Of a stretch of DNA of 14,141 nt, positions 7,097 to 14,141 are shown piece by piece (positions within the stretch are counted from its first letter, which is position 1; every line of letters begins with the position of its first letter). The notes beneath the pieces are model-generated. The model worked only from the letters and a program-made list of their open reading frames with translations, was not told the origin of the DNA and ran no database searches. Origin of the DNA: Thalassiosira profunda (Eukaryota; Bacillariophyta; Thalassiosirophyceae; Thalassiosirales; Thalassiosiraceae). The DNA lies in assembly GCA_036939355.1 (NCBI GenBank), contig JALLAP010000338.1:1-14141 (forward strand), in the 5' to 3' direction. The translations under genes and the position numbers were made by a program.

Positions 7097-8594
7097 CACG
7101 GAGGGCTTCTATCGCGGGGGAAACGGCGTGAAGGGGGCGCTGAGGGCTTTTGACCTGCAAACTGTTGAGCTCGGAGTGCAAGTGGAGTTCCCTCGCTTGG
7201 GCGTTGACGTCGACACTCGGTCTGCGCTGGGAGAGCATCTGTCGTGCAATATGGAGGAGTGGATGGATGAGGCGAACAATGAAGCCCACGAGAAGGTGGC
7301 AGAGTTCTTCACAGAGTGCTTTGACGAGACGGAGCGGGCAAGCCTCGTGACGCAGAAGCACGAGATAAAGGGTGCGATGATGGCATGGCCTCGTGGACGC
7401 TTGAACGGCAAGATGGATGCCTGCAAAATCTTCATCCTGAAGGAGGTGCTGCGGGACGAGTCCGACGACTGCTACGAGAATGCTATCGAGGGAACCCCGG
7501 GAGAGACATCAGCAACTGCATTTGATTCGTCCCTTTTCACCCAGCGGCAACTTCAGCGCGGCTTCGAGAGAATCGTAGCCTTTGTCGTGCGCGCAGAGGG
7601 CTGCGCCGACGGTGGGATCTGGGTGCTGGATAGGAACCGCCTTGTCATGCTCAAATACAAGGGAACCGAAATGGTGGCGTGGCTCCGGGGACGAGGCTGG
7701 ATGCGGATCTTTGGATACCTTGATCTGTGCGTCATGCGGCTGCGCAAGGATGACAAAATTCGCCTGCTCCTGGTGATCTCGCCCCTGTGCTACATGCTCT
7801 ATGCGGGGCCTCGCACGGACCGTGATGGCAACGAAAGATCTCCCACGCTGGAGGACTACCGCTCGGAGGCGATGCGGGCTCAGACAGCCCATGTCCTCCA
7901 GGCCATCGTCCGAGTCCTCCGGGAAGAGAATACAGAGCTTGTCGTCAGGACCCCGGACACGATTGCAAAGAGTCTCATTGGCATGAAATCGATGCAGTTG
8001 TTTTTGGTTTTCTGCTGGCACATGCATCGCTATCCCGCAAACCAAATGTCAAAGGCGCTTCTGAAGGATGAGATCAACTTGCTGAGCGAGGAGTTTCACA
8101 ACTTGCAGGCTTCGAAGAAAGGGCGAACTGTGGGGATGCAACAACGCCAGGGAGGAGGCCCAGATATGCAAATTCATCACCGGCTCATGAGGAGGATGGC
8201 ACAGTCCGCCCACAACGACCCCAGCGACGATGATGCTGTTGTGGAAGATATATTGGAGTTCGTCACAGAGCGACAGGGTGAGATGAAGGGAAGCATCGAC
8301 GGCCGAATCACAGACAACCGGAAGGCTTGCGTTCGGTATCTTGTCGATGAATGTGTGGAAGACGCCGGGCTGAAGAAATCGATCTGGAGGCAATACAAAG
8401 CAATGATAGCATCAGAAGACGACGAAAAGAACCAGGGTCTGAAGAGAAAGAAAGAGGACGAGGAAGAGGAGGAGCGCAACTTGGCTACGACGAGGTCCAG
8501 TGCTTTTGTTGCTAGGGTCCCTCCGCCGACCGGTAGCCCCATCAGAAGTTCTTCAGACGAATCTGAACCCGAAGAAAAGAAGAAGAGTGGATAA
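6987..8594 (+). CDS. Uncharacterised protein, downstream frame (up to 535 aa), probably continuous with the preceding frame
   Basis: Open from directly after the TGA at 6984-6986 to TAA 8592-8594. The first ATG of its own is at 7038, so as a separate gene it would have no spacer or promoter. Numbering from 6987, residues 90-400 look folded and mixed alpha/beta (MEEWMDEANNEAHEKVAEFF; KIFILKEVL; GIWVLDRNRLVMLKYKG; RLLLVISPLCYMLYAG). Residues 336-345 are a hydrophobic stretch too short for a clear membrane helix. Residues 415-475 appear helical. The tail 476-535 is charged and disordered, with a nuclear-localisation-like cluster (GLKRKKEDEEEEE) and Ser/Glu repeats. No known catalytic motif was recognised. 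Together with the upstream frame it would be a protein of roughly 750-790 aa, acidic at both ends. Confidence 0.7.
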   Translation: MRINGNLEDITIDDAKEMKRNGLSFFPRAAIYSLTDSTEGFYRGGNGVKGALRAFDLQTVELGVQVEFPRLGVDVDTRSALGEHLSCNMEEWMDEANNEAHEKVAEFFTECFDETERASLVTQKHEIKGAMMAWPRGRLNGKMDACKIFILKEVLRDESDDCYENAIEGTPGETSATAFDSSLFTQRQLQRGFERIVAFVVRAEGCADGGIWVLDRNRLVMLKYKGTEMVAWLRGRGWMRIFGYLDLCVMRLRKDDKIRLLLVISPLCYMLYAGPRTDRDGNERSPTLEDYRSEAMRAQTAHVLQAIVRVLREENTELVVRTPDTIAKSLIGMKSMQLFLVFCWHMHRYPANQMSKALLKDEINLLSEEFHNLQASKKGRTVGMQQRQGGGPDMQIHHRLMRRMAQSAHNDPSDDDAVVEDILEFVTERQGEMKGSIDGRITDNRKACVRYLVDECVEDAGLKKSIWRQYKAMIASEDDEKNQGLKRKKEDEEEEERNLATTRSSAFVARVPPPTGSPIRSSSDESEPEEKKKSG

Positions 8595-9038
8595 CACCTA
8601 AAATGTTACATTTACTGAAGAAAAGTGTGATCCGTGATGGGATATCGCTGACCCTGGCGAGAAGACTGCTCGTAACCACATATGAAGAGCAAGATACAAT
8701 GGAGGTGACAAGGGTGAGTGCTTTTCAGAGAGGGGTGGGGGGGGGAGACGAGAGAGAGAATCGGGTTGTACAGATTCCTACGTACGGGAGTTCTGGCTCG
8801 GCTGTCATTTTTTTCCTGCACCGTCGCAACAAAGGCTCCTCGAACCACCCCCTGCCCTTCTTCATCCCGGAAGGCGCTCCTTGGCCTCCGCCTCCACCCC
8901 CTCGCCGTCGAGTCCAGCTGGGAACGTGCTCGAGGCGACGCGGCCCAGAGCAACGTGCCGATTGCGTGCCGATAATATTTTTGGAGGCCAACGCCCGCCC
9001 TCCCCCCGCCCTCCACCCCGTTGCCATCCCTTCCAACC
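8595..9038 (+). promoter_or_regulatory. Spacer and promoter upstream of the 934-aa gene
   Basis: After the TAA at 8594 comes a short AT-richer stretch that is probably 3' UTR. A purine-rich block at 8728-8760 follows, with G runs of four and nine bases, and then a C-rich leader up to the ATG at 9039. An 11-bp-spaced direct repeat at 8954-8973 is followed by a TATA-like ATAATATTTTT at 8972-8982, about 60 bp before the ATG; this is the best core-promoter candidate in the window. Open frames crossing this spacer look like composition artefacts. Confidence 0.45.
8954..8982 (+). promoter_or_regulatory. Direct repeat CGTGCCGAT x2 plus TATA-like box
   Basis: CGTGCCGAT occurs at 8954-8962 and exactly again at 8965-8973, a spacing of 11 bp or about one helical turn. 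The AT tract ATAATATTTTT (8972-8982) overlaps the end of the second copy. It stands out in an otherwise C-rich leader. It could be a paired activator site next to the core promoter of the gene at 9039; no factor can be named. Confidence 0.4.
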
Positions 9039-11843
9039 ATGCCGCGCAAATCCTCCTCCCGCCACTTCACCCCCCTCACCTCCCAGCATGGCCTCACCTT
9101 CCAGCGCCTCCGCCATTACGGCCCGCCCAGCGACGAGCCCTCCCAATGCCACCTCGGCCTGACCCAATTCGACAGTCCCGCCCGCGTGGTCACCACCGGC
9201 CGGGGCGTCAACCGCAAGCGCCGGGGGTACTCGAAATCCGTCTCGGAGAAGAAGGAGCGAAGGCGGGAGGGGCGCCGCTCCAAAGACCAATCCCGCCGCG
9301 GGGGCGCCAGGGAGGGCGAGTTCGTGCTGGAGCTCGAGGAGGAGGAGGGGCAGGAGAATGCGAGTCCCCCCCGCCCGAACGCCAAGAAGGGGGGCGACGG
9401 GTGGGAGAGCGACGACGAGGGCGTCAGCAGCCCCGAGAAGGGGCCCTCCTCCAAGCAGTCCGAGGGGGGCGACAAAATGGAGGCGGAAGATGAGGACTCG
9501 GACGCCACCCGGTCCCTTGCCAGCTTTGGGGGAAACGATGGGGGACTGAGCTTTGGCGAGGACGACAATGCCGGGGCGGGCGGCATTGGCAAGCCAACGG
9601 GGGGAGGGAGGGGAGGGGACGATGACGAGGAAGCCCCGAGCGACGACGACGAGTCGGCCCCTGTTCAGAAGCGACTGTTTCCGTCCACCGCCAAGAAGCA
9701 GCCTCCGGCCAAGAAGCGGCGGGTGATCCGCGAGGAGGAAGAGGACGAGGATTCGATCATGCTCGAGGAGCTGGCCGTCGACGAGGACGAGGAGGTGAAG
9801 GCGAACGCCAAGGCGGACATGTCGACCAGGCGGTCCCAGCGGCGGGGGGCGAGGACTCCCATGCTCGAGGAGGAGGAGAGCGAAGGCGAGGGGGGACGCT
9901 CGCCCGACGAGGCGCAGGGCGTCCCGTTCACGCAGGCCCCGGCCGCGCGGGGAGGAACGGGAGCGAGCGACACCGAGAGCGACGAGGACTCCTCCGACGA
10001 CGAGGCGGAGGTTCCTCCGCTCACGCAGGCCCTCGAGCCCGCGGCCAAGGGCACCCGGCGGAGCCGGCGCCTGCGGCAGACCAAGGAGGTTGGCGCGACC
10101 GTCGACCGCGACGCCCCGGCCGACGAGGACAGCGAGCGCGAGTTCACCGCCGAGGCGTCGATGGCGGAGAGCGAGACGGAGGAGGCCGTGGCATCGGCGC
10201 CGGCGAAGAAGAAGGGAGGCCGGGGGAAGAAAGCGGTGGCGGCCAAGGCGGGAGAGGGCACGGGGAAGGAGGCCTCGACGGTGAGGAAGGGCAAGGCCGG
10301 ATCGGCCAAAAAGGCCCCCGTGGCCGTACGGAAGAAGCCCGCCTCGAACTTCGAGCGCTTCGTCGTGCCCGCCGCGGCCAAGTGCGCGGCCGAGGAGGCG
10401 TCGGTGGCGGCCAGCGAGGCCGAGGCCTCCAAGGCGAAGAAGAATCCTCGCAAAACGCAGGCTGGGCAAAAGAAGAAGGCGGCGAGCGCGAAGGAGAAGA
10501 AGGCGGCGAGCGCGAAGGAGCAAGCGAAAGCGCGGCGGGACGAGCTGGACTTCGAGGAGGACGAGGAGTCGACGGTGGTCGAGGCGTCCGACGACGAGGA
10601 GTCGGCCTACGAGCCCACGCAGGGCGAGGCGAAGGCGAAGAAGTCGAGCCCGCGGCCGACGCGCCGGTCGTCGTCGCGGGCCCGGAAGGGACCGCGGGGC
10701 GAGGCGGTCGCGGAGGCGCCGGCGCGGTCGCCCAAGGCGCCCCGGAGGAGGAAGAAGGCGAAGGGAGCGAAGGAGGACGACGGGTCGGCGTTGGAGGAGC
10801 AGATCGCGGCGGAGGTTTCCGCGAGCGAGCGGAAGGCCCGCTCTTCCAAGGCCGGCGCGGGCAAGAAGGCGAAGAGCGGTGCTGCAGATGCGCCGAAGGG
10901 CCGGGGTGCCTCGACCAAGACGCCGGAGGCGGTGGAGAAACCGCGCCGCCGGACCCGTTCGAGCAGAGCCAAGCAGTCCAAGGCTGCGGACGACGGCGCC
11001 CAGGGCGAGGACGAAGGCCACAAGGCTCGCCAGGGCTCGTCGAAGGGACGCGACAAGAGCGCGAAGGCATTGGAGTTGGATGAAGATACCTCGAGCGGCG
11101 GCAAGGGCGGCGGCAAGGCTCGCGAGGGCAGGGACATGCGCTCCAAAGGCGCCCAGAAGGAGGTGCTGGAGTCGGACGACGAGGAGGAGCAGCCCGTGGT
11201 CAACGCGGACGATGGCGATTTTGGCGGCGATGGAGGATTCGAGGTCGAGTACGGGTATCCCAAGGCCGATGTGAACGCCGAGCCGGCCCAGAGCGTGCTA
11301 CCCTTCACTCAGGCTCCCGGAAGCGACGACGCGGAAGAGGAGGGATCCGAACGAGGATTGGAGCTCGACAAAGGGGAGGAAACCACGAAGGAGGTGCGGT
11401 CGATTGAGATGACCACTCGCTCGTTCGCGGAAGAGCAGCCCCGCGGCCGCAGCGGCGCTGGTCCATCTCTCTCCGTCGACCCTTCGGAGGCCAAGCAGAA
11501 GGAAGCGCGCAACGATGCTACGTCCACCATCGAGCTATCGACCCGCAACATGCACATGGACCAGAGCGAGTTGCTCGCCGCGCTTCAGACGCAGCAGGAG
11601 ACGCTGACTCGTTCCCAGCTGAGCAGCGCCGTCAGCCCGGAGCCAACGGCGTCGACGATGGGTGGCAGCTCGTTCCGCGGCGAGACGTCTGGGCAGCAAA
11701 ACGATCATGGGTCTCACGCTGATGGTTCGACCGTCGCACCCAAAGGCATGAAGGGGGACAAGGAGCTTCACCAACGCCTTGCGTACCACATTTCGGAGGC
11801 GGCGAAAATCACGGAGATGCTGAGTTCCGGGAGGACGGGATAG
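9039..11843 (+). CDS. 934-aa disordered, highly charged nuclear-type protein with repeated TQ motifs
   Basis: ATG 9039 (AACCATGCC) to TAG 11841-11843. Residues 1-65 are the most protein-like part (SSRHFTPLTSQHGLTFQRLR, then LTQFDSPAR at 41-49). From about 65 to 900 the chain alternates acidic Glu/Asp/Ser blocks with basic Lys/Arg/Ala blocks and is predicted to be unfolded. The motif PFTQAP occurs at 296-301 and 755-760, PLTQAL at 327-332, and a further TQ at 527-528 (EPTQGE). A casein-kinase-2-like acidic Ser cluster sits at 310-322 (SDTESDEDSSDDE). Arg/Ser clusters (RRSQRRG, RRSRRLR, RRSSSRARKG) resemble nuclear localisation or DNA-contact patches. The last 30 residues (KELHQRLAYHISEAAKITEM) look helical. 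TQ motifs with acidic Ser clusters occur in checkpoint and chromatin adaptors such as MDC1 and Claspin, but no domain proves this. Family not recognised. Confidence 0.8.
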   Translation: MPRKSSSRHFTPLTSQHGLTFQRLRHYGPPSDEPSQCHLGLTQFDSPARVVTTGRGVNRKRRGYSKSVSEKKERRREGRRSKDQSRRGGAREGEFVLELEEEEGQENASPPRPNAKKGGDGWESDDEGVSSPEKGPSSKQSEGGDKMEAEDEDSDATRSLASFGGNDGGLSFGEDDNAGAGGIGKPTGGGRGGDDDEEAPSDDDESAPVQKRLFPSTAKKQPPAKKRRVIREEEEDEDSIMLEELAVDEDEEVKANAKADMSTRRSQRRGARTPMLEEEESEGEGGRSPDEAQGVPFTQAPAARGGTGASDTESDEDSSDDEAEVPPLTQALEPAAKGTRRSRRLRQTKEVGATVDRDAPADEDSEREFTAEASMAESETEEAVASAPAKKKGGRGKKAVAAKAGEGTGKEASTVRKGKAGSAKKAPVAVRKKPASNFERFVVPAAAKCAAEEASVAASEAEASKAKKNPRKTQAGQKKKAASAKEKKAASAKEQAKARRDELDFEEDEESTVVEASDDEESAYEPTQGEAKAKKSSPRPTRRSSSRARKGPRGEAVAEAPARSPKAPRRRKKAKGAKEDDGSALEEQIAAEVSASERKARSSKAGAGKKAKSGAADAPKGRGASTKTPEAVEKPRRRTRSSRAKQSKAADDGAQGEDEGHKARQGSSKGRDKSAKALELDEDTSSGGKGGGKAREGRDMRSKGAQKEVLESDDEEEQPVVNADDGDFGGDGGFEVEYGYPKADVNAEPAQSVLPFTQAPGSDDAEEEGSERGLELDKGEETTKEVRSIEMTTRSFAEEQPRGRSGAGPSLSVDPSEAKQKEARNDATSTIELSTRNMHMDQSELLAALQTQQETLTRSQLSSAVSPEPTASTMGGSSFRGETSGQQNDHGSHADGSTVAPKGMKGDKELHQRLAYHISEAAKITEMLSSGRTG
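10473..10520 (+). repeat. Perfect 24-bp tandem duplication inside the 934-aa gene
   Basis: Two identical 24-bp units, 10473-10496 and 10497-10520, lie in frame and encode KKAASAKE twice. The exact nucleotide identity, including third positions, indicates a recent slippage duplication in the Lys/Ala-rich region. Confidence 0.85.
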
Positions 11844-12398
11844 ATAGATTCGACAGAGCGCAGTGTGGATTTGGTTGGGCCGAATCCCTTTTGCTGCGCA
11901 AGCTTCGATTAGATAGCCATTCAATAAGTGCATAGCGAACAAACAATGAACGGAGGCGCGCTCCATCATTTAGAGGCCCGTTGTGTCAGTCGATTTCTTG
12001 GCCATGCTGCAATGCCGATTTGTAGATGAGTTAGATGTTTTTCGACCACACTGACCACTTCACTTTCTCCTCTTCTGGCCGAGCCAGAGGTGAGCTTACC
12101 AAGGACCGCTCAACCATTTCATCGTAGAGGAAGTGATCGGCAACCCCCCAGCACGACGGCAGCAAAGTGAATTCGAGCTTTAGCCATAAATGTGTATCAT
12201 GTGTGTCGCCGTAAAATAAATGCATGATTGATCTACGTTTCCTCAGAGCCACTCGATTTCGCCGATTCCACGCCATACCTGAGCTGAAAGGGAGAGGACG
12301 CCCAAATGCACTCGTTCTCCCTGCTTGTCGCGCTCACAAATCCTTTTCAACGCTCAGAGTAGCACGTGAAGAGGTAACCTGCCCCCAAGCAATCAACA
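11844..12398 (+). promoter_or_regulatory. Spacer: 3' UTR of the 934-aa gene and promoter of the last gene
   Basis: This 555-bp stretch is more AT-rich than the flanking genes. Possible poly(A) signals are CAATAAG at about 11922 and AAAATAAAT at about 12212. An eight-pair hairpin with a CGA triloop lies at 12072-12090. An 81-codon minus-strand frame (12031-12276) lacks convincing composition. I see no tRNA or snRNA consensus. The promoter of the gene at 12399 should lie in the last 150 bp, but no TATA box is clear there. Confidence 0.45.
12072..12090. repeat. Hairpin with 8-bp stem and CGA triloop
   Basis: CTTCTGGC-CGA-GCCAGAGG pairs along all eight positions with one G-T wobble. It lies in the spacer about 230 bp after the stop of the 934-aa gene. 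It could be a transcript 3' end structure or part of an unrecognised small RNA; the sequence alone does not decide. Confidence 0.4.
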
Positions 12399-14141
12399 AT
12401 GAAAGCCTACCAGCCGCCTGCCAGCCAGGCCCACCACCTTCTCCCCTGCGGGCAACCAGCTAAGACAACCGCAGGAGGAACCAACCGCTCGTCCGAGCCG
12501 TCGACAGCCGTCGAAGCCGCCGTCGACATCGTTTACACCCTCATCGCCTGCGCCTGGCTCTTGTGCAAGATCTGCCTCGTCACCATGCGCAAGGCTCTTC
12601 CGGCCCCTGCCGCCGCCGTCATCGATGCTGGCATCGCCGGCATCGCCCGCTTCCTCTGTTTCAACCGGCCCATCGCCTCGTCTGACAACGACGAGGCGCC
12701 CAAGTGCAAGTCCAAGTCCAACGAAACAGACGCCCCCGCCGCCGTGGCGCCGGCCAACGCCGAGCTCACGCCCAAGCCCAAGCCCACGCCCGAACTCGTG
12801 CCCGAGCCCGAACTCGAGCCCACGCCCACCGAGACGTCGTCCTTCGAGGAGGCGCCGTCGAGCGAGCCCATCTCCGAGCCCGACCTCGTCCGAGTGATCT
12901 ACAACGAACTGTCCACGCCCGAACATTTGGAAGATCTCGCCCAGGCGCTCGGCCTCTTCTTCGAACTGAACGAAGCGAGTATGGCACGGGAGCTTCTCTT
13001 CGAGCTCATCCTCTTGGTGGAGTCGCTCAAGCCCCTCGTTACGGTGCTCTCCGACGACGTGCTCTCAGACGAGGCGTTTCATCTCTTGAACGCGCTGGTC
13101 TCTGACAAGGCGCCGCAGGAGTTGGAGAAGCCTCCCATCGCGCATTCCATTCTTAAGCTTCCCAAGCACTCTGGCGGCCGCTCTGTCACTTTCGTGCCCC
13201 TCCAACTCCAAGGACCTCTGAACTGGCTCGTCCATCCCGACTCGCTCACGGAAGAGGAGAGGGGGTCTTTTCTGACGAACGACCTCAACCCTGCGTGGTT
13301 CGATCGATACTCGAAGGCGGAGCGCTCGCGTGGCCAACGGTTGCGATGGGAGAACGAAAAGCTCTTCAACGACCAACCTGGAGCAGCCAAGTACCCGCGA
13401 CCGAAGAAGGAGCTGAACGAGCAAGAGAAGCTCGAGTTGGCCGCGTTTCGGGCAAGTGATTGGGCGACAATTGTCGCCCACGACGTCGCCGAAGAGAGCG
13501 CCGAGGAGTCCGAAGCAAAAGCCGGGGCGGAGATTGAAACCAGCAGCAGCTTGCCTGCTATGGACTCGCTTGCCGTCGACCGGATGAACGACTTCAAGCA
13601 GCTCAAGCGTGGCATCGACGCCCAAGCCAATCGACGGGGCCGCCGCGAGAGCCTTCATCGCCGACAGGAAGACGACCGGGCTGCTCTCGTCAAGAAGAAG
13701 CGCAAGATGCACGAATGTTTGGAGACTGCGGACGCCGCCATGGAAGATGTGGCGGCAGCCCCAACCGAGGACGACCGAGCGGCGACGGCCATCCAACGCG
13801 TGCTTCGTGGCTGTTCGGTCAGATCGATCGACGCCCTGGCCAACGCTCTCGCCGCATCTGTCGTTCGGCAGCCCGAGGAACTCGAGCTCGAGGCAGCTGA
13901 CAACGCTGCCTGGGACGACGAGAACGCCCAGGCAGAGGAGGCCCCGACTCCAGAGGCCCCAGCGCCAGCGGAAGAGGCCCCGGCAGCCACGCCTCTCGCA
14001 GCGGACGAACCTCGCGCAGACGACGACGATCACGTCGCTCCAGGAGAGCCCAGCGCGCAAGATGACGAGCCTGCCACGACAACGAAGTCCCGGCGCGGGC
14101 GTGTCCGACGGGAGCTCGATTCGACTCTGGATGGAAGCTAC
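12399..14141 (+). CDS. Uncharacterised protein with hydrophobic N-terminal segment and IQ motif (runs off right edge)
   Basis: ATG 12399 (CAACAATGA) opens 581 codons with no stop before the window edge. Residues 42-62 form a hydrophobic stretch with Cys and Trp (VDIVYTLIACAWLLCKICLV) that could be a membrane anchor. Residues 69-88 are a second, weaker one. A Pro/Glu/Lys linker at 123-145 (repeats of PKP, PEL, PEP) separates this from a helical, Leu-rich region at about 155-235. Residues 250-350 look folded (SVTFVPLQLQGPLNWLVHP). A basic patch at 412-440 includes KKKRK. Residues 465-477 (IQRVLRGCSVRSI) match the IQ calmodulin-binding consensus at every key position: Ile465, Gln466, Arg470, Gly471, Arg475, Ile477. 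The visible C-terminal part is acidic and Ala/Pro-rich, ending in a basic RRGRVRR patch. Calmodulin binding is inferred; the family is not recognised. An exon upstream of the ATG cannot be excluded. Confidence 0.78.
   Translation, partial: MKAYQPPASQAHHLLPCGQPAKTTAGGTNRSSEPSTAVEAAVDIVYTLIACAWLLCKICLVTMRKALPAPAAAVIDAGIAGIARFLCFNRPIASSDNDEAPKCKSKSNETDAPAAVAPANAELTPKPKPTPELVPEPELEPTPTETSSFEEAPSSEPISEPDLVRVIYNELSTPEHLEDLAQALGLFFELNEASMARELLFELILLVESLKPLVTVLSDDVLSDEAFHLLNALVSDKAPQELEKPPIAHSILKLPKHSGGRSVTFVPLQLQGPLNWLVHPDSLTEEERGSFLTNDLNPAWFDRYSKAERSRGQRLRWENEKLFNDQPGAAKYPRPKKELNEQEKLELAAFRASDWATIVAHDVAEESAEESEAKAGAEIETSSSLPAMDSLAVDRMNDFKQLKRGIDAQANRRGRRESLHRRQEDDRAALVKKKRKMHECLETADAAMEDVAAAPTEDDRAATAIQRVLRGCSVRSIDALANALAASVVRQPEELELEAADNAAWDDENAQAEEAPTPEAPAPAEEAPAATPLAADEPRADDDDHVAPGEPSAQDDEPATTTKSRRGRVRRELDSTLDGSY

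Noticed and set aside
8714..8934. Second leader intron (GTGAGTG donor at 8714, acceptor near 8934) for the 934-aa gene
   Set aside because: The donor lies only 120 bp after the previous stop codon and a TATA-like box lies downstream at 8972, so transcription probably starts after this segment.
8603..9493. 296-codon plus-strand frame across the spacer
   Set aside because: Pro/Arg-rich product from C-rich leader DNA, overlapping the start of the 934-aa gene in another frame.
8862..11021. 719-codon minus-strand open frame
   Set aside because: It is antisense to the 934-aa gene; its Arg/Leu/Gly/Pro-rich product is what GC-rich Glu/Lys/Ala codons give when read backwards.
12031..12276. 81-codon minus-strand open frame
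   Set aside because: Short, no recognisable motif, and located in spacer DNA with 3' UTR features; not supported as a gene.
13065..14060. 331-codon minus-strand open frame
   Set aside because: It is antisense to the IQ-motif gene, which is open for 581 codons and has natural composition and a recognisable motif.

Overview
The window looks like GC-rich nuclear DNA from a unicellular eukaryote, most plausibly a microalga or related protist. The reasons are a plant/protist-type CCCH zinc finger plus WD40 protein, a 5' leader intron with consensus GTGAGT...AG ends, long low-complexity acidic/basic proteins, widely spaced genes on both strands, and no bacterial-style operons or ribosome binding sites. 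I cannot name a lineage. The chlorophyte-type TGTAA poly(A) signal was not seen after the stop codons I checked, which argues weakly against a green alga. I found no rRNA, tRNA, CRISPR array, insertion sequence or recognisable transposon.

Layout. 1-454 (-): N-terminal part of a CCCH/WD40 protein, cut by the left edge. 455-822: spacer. 823-3066 (-): 747-aa orphan protein. 3067-3285: short divergent promoter. 3286-4395 (+): 369-aa SAM-dependent methyltransferase with an N-terminal SH3/Tudor-like region. 4396-5148: spacer, promoter and 5' leader with an intron at 4885-5147. 5149-5913 (+): 254-aa very basic orphan. 6228-6986 and 6987-8594 (+): two open frames in the same phase separated only by one TGA, probably one gene. 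9039-11843 (+): 934-aa disordered, probably nuclear protein with repeated TQ motifs. 11844-12398: spacer. 12399-14141 (+): at least 581 aa, with a hydrophobic segment and an IQ motif, cut by the right edge.

How the genes relate. No pathway links them clearly. Several encode proteins that look nuclear or nucleic-acid associated: the CCCH/WD40 protein, the Tudor-like methyltransferase, the basic 254-aa protein and the 934-aa charged protein. Eukaryotic neighbours are usually unrelated, so I read this as an ordinary gene-rich chromosomal segment. The points most worth checking are the in-frame TGA inside a perfect splice-donor sequence at 6983-6988, the repeated FTQ/LTQ motifs of the 934-aa protein, and the uncharacterised proteins. 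By eye, base composition differs between genes: 5149-5913 and 9039-11843 are very GC-rich, while 823-3066 and 6228-8594 are more balanced.
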